Below are positions 45,777 through 57,959 of a stretch of DNA of 64,000 bases, piece after piece. The translations under genes were made by a program, and so were the position numbers. The stretch covers positions 69,721,190 to 69,785,189 of the forward strand of contig NC_134097.1 in assembly GCF_000715075.1 (NCBI RefSeq), given 5' to 3'. The notes below the pieces were generated by a model. It saw only the letters and a program-made list of their open reading frames with translations, did not search any database and was not told the DNA's origin. Source of the stretch: Nicotiana tabacum. Lineage: Eukaryota; Streptophyta; Magnoliopsida; Solanales; Solanaceae. Every line of letters begins with the position of its first letter. Within the stretch, counting starts at the first letter, position 1.

Positions 45777-47830
45777 GGGATGATATTGCACTTATTCAAA
45801 TATTACAGATATGCTATGTTTCCAGAAAATTATGTAAGCACGACACCAAGAAAAGGAAGTAAGGGTTCCTGCCCGGGATGTTTTTGATAAATAAGGAGCT
45901 AGTAAGACAAAGGAAATAACCCAAGAAAGATTACAAGAAATATGGATATGAGAAAGGGCCAATGAGTAGTTAATAGTTGATTAAGGAAGAGCCTGGTTAT
46001 GGCTAAATAGGAGATTACAAACGAGTCAGAAGATCGTGCAAGATAAATAGAGTGAACCCCAACATGGGGAATTCAGCCTCACAACATGACATTATAATAC
46101 TTGAGATATATTCATATGGGGAAGTTAAAATGGTACCGTACGAGTGCTACAGAAATAAAAGAGAGTGCCACTAGGAAAATAGTCAAAATATCAGCTCTGA
46201 AGCAACCCCAAGCTCCAGGGCGTGGAGGTAAGTAACTACAGATAAGTATAAGCAAGGAAGGACATCAGGAGGTCCGTCGAGTATACGATGTAATAAGCCC
46301 ACAACTTTACAAGAGTCAGAGGGTCCTCCCTAAGTACTACAATGGAAGACTAGCTGTAGAAATAAGGAAGAAGGCTTCAACCTAAACATAGTAACTCGAA
46401 GGAGAAATGGTCATGTAAAAGCAGTCTCACAACAAAAATTGTATGCCCTCTAAAAGAAAGTGGCACCTACCGTGGCTAATGATCAGGGAGAAAGATCAAA
46501 GGTAATATTCGAGACTATATGAGTTGCACAAAAATTCTGGCAGGTATGGGAACTAGGATGAGTTAAGTATGCACGCAATAAGGGGTAGAAAGACCAGGAA
46601 AAGTAATTACACACGTTTAGAGAAAGATGAGATGGAACAAAAGGAATTATTCGATCAATAATCCAGAGTTGGTTATCTTATGAACGCACTTAAGGGTTTG
46701 GAGTTTTATACATGCAACATATACATCCGTAGAAGATTTTGGTATACGTTAAGAGAAAGAATTGAGCCCAGGGCATAGACAAAATATTGAATTATTAGAA
46801 GATTGTATCATGGATATTCCATAACGCGAATAAAAGGCTAAGGTAATAAATAATACCATGAGCCACAGATCGGAAGATAGCTCAAGCCTACATAAAGGTT
46901 GATTAGAAGGAAGAGGAAACTAAAAGAGTTACATCAATGAAGTGAATCAGGAAATCCGATTATTGGACCCAGAAGTTATAGGAATCATGATTGAGAACAT
47001 AACAGAATCACTCTTAATATTAGAGGTGCAAGAGAGATAGAATAATAACAATATTCTATAATGGCTCTACGATAAAGCCAGTTAGAAGAAGTACCAGCCT
47101 CATAAGAAGTCAGTTTGGAGCTCCCACCAGATTATATAGGCACTAGAGGTGCAAGTATTATAATAGAGCTTCAAATGGTGGAAGTGATTTATACCTATGT
47201 GGGAGGAAGGTTATGAAGGAAAGATAGAAGAATGTAAGGTGATATTTTTAAAGTAAGTAAGGTAAAGGTGAATCAACAATGGATGGACAAACGTCACAAA
47301 GTATGCGATGAGATTAGGCCGTCATTCTAAAGATGAGCAGTAACGAGGAAGCATTAAAGGACTTAATTTATACATATGGAATAAACAATGAGAGCAAGTT
47401 GGGATTTGGTTGCAGACCTCTGTAACGATAAATTAAAGTAAGAGTTATGGTAGTAAATTCATACGGTTGGCTAAACAGACCTATGCGATAAGATATAGCA
47501 ATATTCGTGAATTCAACAAAGTACCGAGCGAAGAACTTCAGTATACTCATAGATGCCCAAAGGAACATCTTATCAAGCTCTACATATGAAGCCTAGAGAT
47601 TGGGCACACTTACAAGGTCAAAATTGTACAGGGTGCATGATGAAAGGTAGAAACAGTTACGAGATTGGAAAATGAGGCCTAAGAGGGGAATGCCCTGGAC
47701 TTTGGACTTATTTACAGAATAGTCGCCTAGATGGAAAGTGAAGTTCTAAAGTATTCGGAAGATATAAGTTATGAAAATGATAAGTGCATCAGTCAACATT
47801 CGAGGAAGAATGTTCCAAAGGGGGGAATAA
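45777..47830 (+). other. LARD interior, right part, no coding signal
   Basis: It begins with GGGAT (45777-45781), the second copy of the Ogre target duplication. The interior is A/G-rich with no open frame above about 70 codons. It ends in the polypurine tract AAAGGGGGGAATAA (47817-47830) that abuts the 3' LTR. I see no integrase, RT or gag motifs. Confidence 0.7.
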
Positions 47831-50005
47831 TGTTACGCCCCGCAGTATTACATCGATGTTATGCTCTACAGTAATATATTACGATGATGTTACCCTCTGC
47901 AGTAATATATTACGATTGATGTTACGTCCTGCAGTATTAAGTTTCGACAGTATTGTACCCATCAGTGTTACATTACGGTGATGTTACACTTTGCAGTAAT
48001 AAGTTACGATAGTGTTGCACCCTGTAGTATTACATTACAGTGATGTTACGCTTCGCAGTAATAAGTTACGACGATGTTGCACCTTGTAGTATTTTACGTT
48101 GAATTTGTCGTAAGGTAATTGACATCAGTCCAAGGAAAAGATTATTTGGGGATTATAAGGATTATGTTATTTCACAAGTGATTAGTAAATTCGTGAAGGT
48201 GAAAGGGGGAGAAAGTCAAAGAAAATGAATTTTGTCGAAGTTTGGCATTTTGGGATAAAGTACGACCCGAGCTAAAATACTCGTTATTTATGGACTAGCA
48301 CCATGAAAGGTACCATATGACCACAATAGTATATGGTATAAAGTACATTAAAAATAAGTAGAATTTTAAGTAATGTGGGGCAATTTTTTTGTTTTAATTA
48401 TGCGGGTAATTAATTAATTACCGGGTAACAGAACATTAGCGAGTTAACTAATAAGTGGATAAAAATTAATTATCCCACCCCCAACCCCACGTGGCAGCCT
48501 GCCATGACACAGTCATTCCTTGCTAGGTGTCATAAAGATACTATTGCCAAGACTTGACTAATCAAGTCTTTCACTTAAAGACTAAACAATACTATACCAA
48601 TTTCATTTGAAATCTTTCAAGAACGTGAGTTAATGCTCCAAAATCCTTAAAGTCATTTTTAAGTCTTTCAAAACAGGTTTTTGCAAAATCATCTTCAATC
48701 TTTCAAAACCAAGAACATGAGTTAATGCTCCAAAAACTTTAAAGTCATTTTTTCGAAGTCTTTCAAAATAGAACTTTGCAAAATTATCTTCAATTTTTCA
48801 AATTTCAAGAACGTGAGCATTCTGAGTTGAAGAAGGCAATGTGATACAACATGGTTCTATAATTTCAACAAATCCACGAGAGTTTTCTGAATTTTAGCAA
48901 CAGAGGAATTTTACGGTTCTAACAAAGTATGGTGTAACTTTTTCCAAGGATATCATACGGATTTTCCCTACTCCAGGTATGTTAAGGCTAAGGTCTTCCT
49001 TTATTTTGGCATGATCTCATCATTACACAAGTTTGATAACGAGTCATAAAAAAAATTCATATCCCGAAATTTACGTATATTTTGCTAGTCTCACAAGTTA
49101 CATATATTTTTCTAGCCTTGTAAGTTACAATATTCTCATTATGAAGATTTCATATTCAATTTAGTATTTCTTTCTTCCAGTCAAGAGAGCAGAGAGCCTA
49201 TATATATAGTATTATAGTATTTTAATTACCATAGAGCTATAATCGATGGGCAGGTCCATATTGGGCAACCTCTGATTAGATGGTAAGTTATATACCGAGC
49301 CTACTGTGGCCGAGCTCTTATGAGCGAGCCCAGTTGGTCGAGATACAGAGCCTAGTATGGCCGAGCGCCAATGAGCACGCCTACTATGGTAGAGCAGTTA
49401 TATATATACCGAGCCTACTATGGCCGAGCGCTTATGAGCAAGCCCAGTTGGTCGAGAAACAGAGCATAGTATGGCCGAGTGCCTATAAGCGAGACTAATA
49501 AGAAGAGCAGTTATATATATATACCGAGCCTTATAGGATTGGACAACTATTTTACTTACTATATTAAGAGAGTTGAGTCAATATCAGCACGTAAGCATAT
49601 CTTCAGATTATCTTTGACTTCCAGCGTGCATGTCAGACGGGTAGGCCTCCTCAATAAGTGTTGTCCGAGTTCAGTTTGATCGGTAAAGCTCCATGCCTTT
49701 CAGAATTTTCGGGTCTAGAGCCTTATGTACATCTTATATACATATATATGTATATATATGTATATATGTTATGAGTTGGTCCCCAACCTTTATGACATTT
49801 ACGTATTCTTAGAGGCTTGTAGACATATGACTTGTACGTGAAAGATTGTACGACCTTGTTGGCCTACGTTTTGAGTTTATAAAAGATCATGTTGGCCTAT
49901 TAGGCCCATATGTCATGTGTATATGATGATGTAATAAGAAAGATACGTTACGTTGGTACTCGGCTGAGTAAGGTACCGGGTGCCCGTCGTGGCCCATCGG
50001 TTTGG
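47831..50005 (+). repeat. LARD 3' LTR (about 2.2 kb, end clipped)
   Basis: It starts TGTTACGCCCCGC and aligns with 19268-21029. It has about 430 bp more (about 48840-49270) and about 120 bp less near 49625 than the other LTR. It ends at GGTTTGG and lacks the final GTCGTGACA of the other copy. The next bases resume the G1 LTR. Confidence 0.82.
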
Positions 50006-50978
50006 ATATGCGGTCCAAAACCCGCTTTTGCGGTCCCGTTTTTGTGGTGGAAAGTCCGCTTCTGCAGAAATCACTTATTTCCCCATGTACCGCACCTATA
50101 CACCCCTTTCTGCTTCTGTGGAAGCGCTTATGTGCAACACGCCCGTATCTGCGGCCTCGCAGGTGCGGAAAGAACCTCACACCTTCGGCCATTGCCAAGC
50201 TTCCTCCTTTTTGCTTCTGCGGGCTCCTTCCCGCTTTTGCTGGCTCGCACTTGCGGAGCCCACTCCGCAGGTGAGATTACACGAGCAATGACCAATAGAA
50301 CTTAAGCTGCTCTTTAATTTCCAACCTTGGTCCGTTAATCACCCGAAATCAACCCGAGGCCTCCCGGGATGTCAACCAAACATGACAACAAGTCCCAAAA
50401 TAGCATACGAACTTAGTCGAAATCTCAAATCACCTCAAACAACATTAAAAACACGAATTGCACACAGATTCAAGCCTAATAAACTTTGAAATTTCCAAAT
50501 ACTACAAATGACGTTAGAACCTATCAAATCACGTCCGATTGACCTAAAAATTTGCACACAAGTCACAAATAATACCACGAACCTACTCCAACTTCCATAA
50601 ATCCAATATGACCATGATATCAAAAAGTCCACTACCGGTCAAACTTTTCAAAATTCCAACTTTCGTTATTTCAAGCCTAATTCCACTTCGGACCTGCTAA
50701 TCACAATCCGATCACGTTCCTAAGTCCAAAATCACCCAACGGAGCTAACAAAACCATCAAAATTCAAATTTGAGGTCGTTTACATATAAGTTGACATCCG
50801 GTCAACTTTTCCAAGTTAAGCTTTCAATTGTGAGACTAAGTGTCTTAATTCACTCTGAAATCTCTCCGGACCTGAACTAACCAACTCGGTAAGTCATATA
50901 ACAACATTAGAGAACAAAAGGAACAATAAATGGGGTAATGAGGCTACGACTCTCAAAACGACCGGCCGAGTCGTTGGA
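50006..50978 (-). repeat. G1 5' LTR, second part
   Basis: It matches the left G1 LTR from about 2277 to 3214 (CCGCTTTTG, GCGGCCTC, AAATTTCCAAAT and so on). The outer end reads TCGTTGGA, where TTACA is expected. The target duplication AGAAC follows at 50979-50983. Confidence 0.85.
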
Positions 50979-50983
50979 AGAAC

Positions 50984-51079
50984 TTACATAAATGATCAAT
51001 TTTAGTAATGTTAAGTAGATAATTATGTATTGCAGTTTAAAAGTATCTAATATGATGGTATATTACTGAATACTTCTTT
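50984..51079. other. AT-rich flank right of the nested stack
   Basis: Short AT-rich stretch between the G1 target duplication and the readable end of the Helitron relic. I see no other feature. Confidence 0.4.
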
Positions 51080-52250
51080 ATAGATGGTGTTTTTTTATAT
51101 ATGTTTCCCTCTAATCCTTTGGTTACTCTGCCATAACCAGAACTCTTGTTGTCGATATTGATATATCTCTTGAAACTACAACATATAATTATTCGTGTAA
51201 GAAAATATATTGTGGTAAATATAGCTCAATATTTAGAATGTTTGTCCTTGTACTTTGTTTATTATTACTACAAAATATAAACATATTGAAAATTATTTTC
51301 ACACAAATTTAAAAGGATCTTCTTTAGTTTCGGAAGACGAAAGATGAATTCAAGGATAAAGACATACATAGAAGCACATTGATTAGTATCATAAGTTCTG
51401 CATGTATGACGTTATTGTCAAAAATCCTATATACCATTACATAAGCTATTCAGTAGATCCAAGTTTTCAGTAGCATGACATGCATATTTTTCTTCAAAAT
51501 CAATCTATATGCAATGGAAGATCAATTTTAAATTAGTCTATTATATATATGGTGACACTAACATACGTTAAAATAATGAGTTTGACAACAAATATATACG
51601 GTAGAAGACCATTTGGTATTAAAGTATTTAAATATTCTTCTTGGTAGTTATTGTTGGTATCATCTTCTGCTGAGTCAAAACTGAAAAATATTTTGTTTTT
51701 ATCATAAAAATTAGCAATCAACCTTTTATTTAGTTGATCAACATATTCATTTCGGCTAGCTAAGATAACTCTTTAATTTCTATCATGTAATTTGCACAAA
51801 TTGCATTTTAATCTAATAATGAAAATATTTTCCTTATTAAATGCACTACTATTACCAATGAGGTTGATAACTAAGTGTTCTAGAAGAACCAAATCATCTT
51901 TTATTGGATGCTCTTCTTCATTTCCGACACAAAGCAAGAAGTCACTGAATGCTGGATCTATTCTTACTATTATATTTTTTGTTATTTGAATATTTTTCAT
52001 TTGAGGTCATAAGTATAATTTTGGCAAGCTAGCTTTTATAGTTTTTGCTTTGGTTAATTTTGGATTTACTGATTGTACTTGACAGAAATCACCTCCCAAA
52101 CTATTACTTTTCCACCAAACGGTTTATCGATATCCAATATATCTCTAAAATCCGGGGCGATTGTTTTGATCATTTTATGTTTAGCCAAAAGCGCTTCATG
52201 CATATTATCACTTTTGCTTTCCTTATAAATTTAGCACTTTTACTCTGAAT
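51080..52250 (-). pseudogene. Helitron Pif1-like helicase C-terminal part (degraded)
   Basis: Minus-strand pieces line up in the order of plant Helitron helicase C-termini. FGGKVIV lies near 52080-52130 (usually followed by an FGGDFRQ-type block, here VWEVIS). RIDPAFSDFLLCVGNEEEHPIKDDLVLLEHLV lies at 51773-52000, and FFSFDSAEDDTNNNYQEEYLNTLIPNGLLP at 51533-51721. A VVVSRDISISTTRVLV segment, like the usual ALSRG-STTK-LV block, lies near 51130-51190. The pieces are broken by stops and frameshifts. Rolling-circle Rep motifs are not in this window, and the right end is cut by G3 sequence near 52341. Confidence 0.75.
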
Positions 52251-52340
52251 TTATTTTGTGATGGTTATTTCAGTTATTTGAAGATGTATATCAAATCTAA
52301 AGTGAGTTGTACGACCTCATTGGCTCGTACTCATGACCTA

Positions 52341-54800
52341 TTTGATTAGTTATAGGGTGCCACAGTGTTTTCCAAGATTGACTTGCTTTCAGGCTATCAT
52401 CGGTTGAAGATTCGGGACCTAGATATCCTGAAGACTGCTTTCAGGACTCGGTATGGTCACTACGGGTTCCTTGTGATGCCATTTGGATTGACCAACACTC
52501 CAACAACATTCATGCACTTGATGCACATCGTATTTCGACCCTATCTTTACTCATTCATCATTTTGTTTATTGACAACATTCTGGTGTACTCCTAGTGTCA
52601 GGAGGATCATGAGAAACACCCGAGGACTGTGCTTCAGACCTTGAAAGAAAAGAACTTATATGAAAAATTCTCAAAGTGTGAGTTCTGGCTAGATTTAGTG
52701 GCCTTTTTGGGTCACGTAGTGTCGAGCGAGGGGATAAAGGTGGACCCAAAGAAGGTTGAAGCAGTGTAGAGTTGGCCTAGACCGTCCTCAGCTACGAAGA
52801 TCCGGAGTTTCCTTAGTTTGGTGGGGTATTACAGTCGATTTGTAGAGGGTTTCTCATCTATTGCAGCACCTATGACCAGGCTGACCCAAAAGGGGTGCTC
52901 TGTTCAGGTGGATAAAGGAGTGTGAGGAGAGCTTTCAAGAGCTCAAGACAGCTTTGACTATAGCCCAATATTGGTATTGCCTACAAATTTGGGGTCTTAT
53001 ACTATATATTGTAACGCGTTGTGGATTGGTCTCGGCGCGATGTGATGCAGGATAGTAGGGTGATTTCCTACGTGTCTAGACAGTTGAAGGTGCATGAGAA
53101 GAACTATCATGTCCATGACCTTGAGTTGGCAACTATTGTTCATGCCTTGAAAATTTGGCGATACTATTTGTACGGTATCCCTTGTGAGATCTACACTGAT
53201 CACCAGAGTCTGCAGCATCTGTTCAAATAGAAGGATCTTAACTTGCATTGGTGGAGGTGGTTAGAGCTACTTAAGGATTATGATATCACTATTCTATACC
53301 ATGTCGGGAAGGCCAATGTGGTGGCCGATGTCTTGAGTTGCAGGGCGGAAAGTTTGGGGAGCTTAGCATATCTACCAGCAGTGGAGAGGCCATTGGCATT
53401 GGATGTTCATGCCTTGGCCAACAAGTTTGTTAGATTGGATATTTCTAAGCCGAGTCGAGTTTTGGCTTGTGTGCTCTCTCAGTCTTCTCTTTATGATCGT
53501 ATCAGCAAGCGTCAGCATGATGACCCCCATCTGCTTGTCCTTAGGGACACAGTTCAGCACGGTATTGCCAAGGAGGTCACTATTAGAGATGATGGTGCAT
53601 TGAGGATGTAGGGCAGGCTATGTCTGCCCAATGTAGATGGTTTGCGTTAGTTGATTCTCTAGGAGGAACACGGTTAGCGGTACTCCATTCATTTGGGTGC
53701 CACAAAGATGTATCAGGACTTGAGGAAGCATTATTTGTGTATGAGAATAAAGAAGTACATAATTGAGTATGTGGCGCGATGTCTTAATTACCAGCAGGTG
53801 AAGTATGAGCATCAGCGGGCAGGTGGATTGCTTTAGAAGTTAGAGATTCCAGAGTGCAAATGGGAGCGGATCACTATAAATTTCGTTGCTGGGCTTCCAC
53901 GGACTTAGTGAATGTTTGATGCAGTTAGCGTGATTGTGGATAGGTTTACCAAGTCAGCTCATTTCATTCCTATGATGACTACTTATTCTTCCGAGCAGCT
54001 GGCTCAAGTTTATATCCACGAGATTGCCAGGCTTTATGGTATGCCGGTGTCTATCATCTCTAATTGGGGTACGTAGTTTACATCATGGTTCTGGAGGGTC
54101 GTACAACATGAGTTAGGTACTCGGGTTGAGTTGAGCACAACATTTCACCCTCATACAAATGGACAGTCCGAGCGCACTTTTCAGATACAAGAGGATATGC
54201 TCCGTGCTTGTGTGATGGAGTTTGAGATTTCTTGGGATCAGTTCTTGCCACTTGCGGAGTTTTCCTACAACAACAGTTATCAGTCGAGCATTCAGATGGC
54301 ACCATATGAGGCCTTGTATGGTAGGCGGTGTCGGTCTCTAGTGGGTTGGTTTGAACCTATCAAGGCTAGGTTATTGGGTACAGACTTGGTTCAGGATGCT
54401 TTGGAGAAGGTTAAGGTGATTTAGGATCGACTTCGCACAGCCCAGTCCATATAGAAGAGTTATGCGGATTGGAAGGTTCGCGATGTTGCATTTATGATTG
54501 GAGAGCGGGTCTTGCTCCGGGTTTCACCCATGAAGGGTGTTATGAGGTTTGGGAAGAAGGGTAAGCTGAGCCCAAGGTTTATTGGCCCATTTAAGGTGTT
54601 GCGGCAAGTTGGGGAGGTTGCTTATGAGCTTGCCTTGCATCCCAGTCTAGCAAGAGTTCATTTGGTATTCCATGTTTCTATGCTCTAAAAGTATCACGAT
54701 GATCTGTCTCATATGTTAGATTTCATCTCAGTCCAATTGGACAAGGATTTATATTATGTTTAGGAGCCGGTGATTACAACTTTCCCTGTATCATTTTATG
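52341..54800 (+). pseudogene. G3: truncated chromovirus pol (RT to integrase)
   Basis: This is a plus-strand pol fragment closely related to G2 and G1, starting abruptly inside [35 protein letters not shown] and FIDNILVYS, where the catalytic FIDD reads FIDN. RNase H: 53021-53230. Linker and integrase N-terminus: 53243-53611. Integrase core: about 53870-54424. C-terminal GPF/Y-like block: 54494-54688. Stops include TAG at 52347-52349, 52353-52355 and 52593-52595, plus several later. The 5' end (LTR, gag, protease) is absent. Confidence 0.85.
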
Positions 54801-55213
54801 CTTACGTGGCTTACTGGGAGGTTTTATTTTTGGTTTTGGAGTGGTTTGGGACACTTAGTCCCTAAAACAGAAGTTTAAGTTCAAGGATTTTAACAGTAGT
54901 TGGAACTATGTGGAGACGGATACGGAATGGAGTTTCGTTGGTTCTGTTAGCTCCGTTGGGTGATTTTGGACTTAGGAGCATATCCGAATTATGATTTGGA
55001 GGTCTGTTGCTGAATTAGGCTTGAAATGGCGAAAGTTGATTTTTTGGAAAGTTTGACTGGCAGTGGACTTTTTGATATTGGGGTCTGATCCGATTTTGGA
55101 AGTTGGAGTAGTTCTGTAAGGTGGGATTAACTTATCTCGAAGTTGCTAGGTGAATACTCCCCTCAAAAAGCTCCCAAAATCACCCAAGAATGAAGAGAAA
55201 TGACAAAAATGGA
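54801..55213 (+). repeat. G3 partial 3' LTR and unplaced spacer
   Basis: After about 54820 the sequence aligns to the region around 55320-55630 of the next LTR (GGGACACTTAGTCCCT, GGAATGGAGTT). It is an LTR fragment, without the LTR start or end. About 80 bases (55131-55213) that do not match follow. The junction between pol and this fragment lacks the usual polypurine tract, so a deletion occurred. Confidence 0.65.
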
Positions 55214-57944
55214 TGTAATGACCCGACTAGTCGTTTTGAGAATTAACGCCTCGATCCCCTATTAACTACTTCCTTGTATCTATTTCTGCTATTGTGACTT
55301 GCCGAAAGGATTCGTTTTGAGGTTCAGAGTGTTTTGGGACACTTAGTCCCTAAATGGGAGCTTAAGTCTTAGTAATTTGGACCTTAGTCGAAATAGTGTA
55401 AAGACGGATCCGGAATGGAGTTCCGTTAATTCCATTAGCTCCGTTGGGTGATTTGGACGTAGGTACGCGTCTGGATTGTGTTTTGGAGGTTTGTAGCTTA
55501 TTTAGGTTTGAAGTGGCAAAAGTTGAATTTTGGAGATTCGGACCGATAGTGAAATTTTTGATATCGGGGTTGCAATCTGATTCCAAAAGTTGGAATAGGT
55601 CCGTAGTGTGAATTATATATTGTGTGCAAAATTTGGGGTCAATCGGACGGGGTTTGGTAGGTTTCGGCATCAGTTGTGGAAATTTGGAGCTTCAAGTTCA
55701 TTTAGTTTGGATTAGAGGGTGATTTGTGTTTTTAGCGTTGTTTGATGTGAATTGAGGGCTCGACTAATTTTGTATTGTGTTTTAGGATTGGTTGGTATGT
55801 TTGGTGGAGGTCTCGGGGGGTCTCGGGTGAGTTTTGAGTGCTTAACGAATCAAGATTGGAATTTATGTTATTGCTGAAGTCTTTAGACTTCTGGTATTTT
55901 CGCACATGTGGTGGGGAGGCCGCTAGTGTGGGACCACGCGTGCGAGTGATTAAGTGCAGAAGTGGATTTGGAAGGAGTGGTCAGGGGTTGCAGGTGCAAG
56001 GTGATTTCCGCATCTGCGGGTGATTAAGTGCAGAAGCAAATTTGGAAGGAGTGGTCAAGAGTTGCAGGTGCGAGGTGATTTCCTCATCTGCGATGCCCGC
56101 AGATGTGCTAGAGAGACTAGAGGAGCGGTGAAGGACCGTAGAAGCGGACATGGGTCCGCAGGTGCGCACACATAGGTTTGAGTAAAATCTGCACCTGCGA
56201 TGGGAATTCCGCAGGTGCAGGACTGCAGATGCGGTGGACCCTCGCAGAAGTGGAAATCACTGGGGAGAAAAGGGGATTTTCAAGGGTTTGAAGTTCATAT
56301 CACAAAATTTGATTTAGAATTTTTGAGAATTTTTGAAGGAGATCTATTGGGTAACTCGATTTTGATTATATTACATTAATCTATTGTTGTATTCTTCAGT
56401 TTATTAGGGGGTTTGAGTGAGTAAGATGAGAAAATGGGGGAAAAGTTCCCCCACCAAGAATCTGAGTTTTGAGTGGGATTTGGGCGTTGGTTTTGGATGA
56501 TTTTTGTACGAGTGAACTCGTGAGTGAATGGGTATTCATAATTTGTGACTTTTACCCGATTTCGAGACATGGGTCCTGGGAGGATTTTTAGGCGTTTTTC
56601 TATTTTCTTGCCGTAGCTTTGATTTCATTAGTTAAATTAGTTGTTTGTAGCTATATTTACGTTATGTAATTGATTTGGCTAGATTTTGGCCATCCGGAGT
56701 CGGATATTCGTGGAAAGAGCATTGTGACTGAATAATTTAGCTTGGTTCAAGGTAAGTGACTTGCCTAACCTTGTGTGAGGGAACTTCCTCAGAATTTGGT
56801 ACTGTTTGATATATGAGCGCCGTGTACGTGAGGTGACGAGTGCGTACATGGGCTATTTGTTTAAAAACTCCATTTTCATTAAGTAAAATATCTGTTTTTC
56901 TTTAAACTGAGCTACACTAGCCTATGTAATTATCCTGTCTAGTTTAGAAAAGCATGGTTGCATTCCTTAACTGGCTATTTGAATTCTGGGTAGCATGTTT
57001 AGTGAATTTTCCTGTTCTTCCTTGACTCAAACTTAACCTAAATTGTTGGTTTTTGTTATAAATGTTATTTCGATTGGTTGAGCTGAATATTTACTTTGGG
57101 ACTACGGAACAGTATTCTGGTAGATCCCCTGCATATTTACTTTGGGACTACAGAACAGTATTCCCTTAAATCCCCTACATATGTTCTTTGGGACTATGGA
57201 ATAGTATTCCGGTAGATCCCCCTACACATTTATGTTTGGGATTACAGAACGGTATTCTGGCAGATACACCGGTACCTTTACATTTGGGACCACGGGACGG
57301 TATCCTGGGAGATTCCCTGTTGTTATCTCTGTGTACTAAGCTGTTGTTTTCCTATGATTTCATTCTCATTAAATTTTAGTATTTATCCATACTGAAATAT
57401 TTCATTTTGTCTCATTTTATTATATGTATACCAGTAGAGCCCTCACCTGATCTCATCACTACTCGACCGAGGTTAGACTTGGCACTTACTAGGTATTGTT
57501 GTGGTGTACTCATGCCCTTTCCTACACATGTTTTTTGTGTGCAGATCCAGGTACCTCATATCAGTTGTATTACCAATGAGACAAGACGACCGTAGAGACT
57601 TCAAGGTATATCTGGCGCGGTTGCAGACCTCAGAGTCACTATCTACTTTCCTCAAGTTAAACACTTCTTGTATTTTCTTCTTTGTTAGATTCTGGAGTTT
57701 AGAAGTACTATTTTTCTTTCTGTAGCTTGTGACTTATGACATTCCGGGTTTTGGGAGAGTTTAAGTACTTTTCGAAAGTTATTATTGGAAATGCCTAGCG
57801 TCATCTAATTTCCTTATATAAATTTATGTGTTAGTTGATAACTGTTATGTTTTTCATTCCTTTTTCTGCAATGTTAGGTTTACCTAGTCGTACGGACTAG
57901 GTGTTGTCACGATGGTTCATGGAGGGAGAACTTGGGTCGTGACA
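55214..57944 (+). repeat. G2 5' LTR (2.7 kb) with minisatellite
   Basis: It starts TGTAATGACCCGAC and ends GGGTCGTGACA. It is related to the G1 LTR. A minisatellite of five units, about 46-49 bp each (57090-57330), begins with CTTTGGGACTACGG or a variant. A CpG-rich stretch (about 55900-56260) has CGCAGGTGC-type words, as in the G1 LTR. Confidence 0.85.
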
Positions 57945-57947
57945 AGT

Positions 57948-57959
57948 TGGTATCAAAGC
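57948..57959 (+). other. G2 primer binding site
   Basis: TGGTATCAAAGC lies three bases after the LTR end. It is the tRNA-Met type with one change (A for G) from TGGTATCAGAGC. Confidence 0.8.

Larger units (their letters stand above)
19268..50005 (+). mobile_element. LARD-like non-autonomous LTR element inside the G1 LTR, split by Ogre
   Basis: This plus-strand element has LTRs at 19268-21029 and 47831-50005, a primer site at 21034-21045 and a polypurine tract at 47817-47830. Its own interior is 21030-22670 plus 45777-47830, about 3.7 kb, and I find no gag or pol motif in any frame there. LTRs with both priming sites but a non-coding interior define LARDs (large retrotransposon derivatives), which are mobilised by a related autonomous element. 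An alternative is a Gypsy element so decayed that its genes are unreadable. The LTRs differ by large indels, which suggests considerable age. Confidence 0.75.
412..50978 (-). mobile_element. G1: nested Ty3/Gypsy chromovirus (Tekay/Del type), host of the whole stack
   Basis: This is a minus-strand LTR retrotransposon reconstructed from four separated pieces: 412-7441, 17713-18497, 18498-19267 and 50006-50978. The order in the element's own sense is LTR, primer site, gag, protease, RT, RNase H, integrase, chromodomain, polypurine tract, LTR. Gag with a CCHC knuckle, an RVP_2-type protease and a chromodomain-like tail after integrase place it in the Tekay/Del chromoviruses. All frames are broken by many stops and shifts, so it is dead. 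It is the oldest layer, because the Copia and LARD/Ogre elements interrupt it. Confidence 0.85.

Noticed and set aside
55214..57944. Reading the region as a solo LTR of G3
   Set aside because: It is followed by a primer site and a gag start in the same orientation, so it is the 5' LTR of G2. G3 already has a separate LTR fragment before it.
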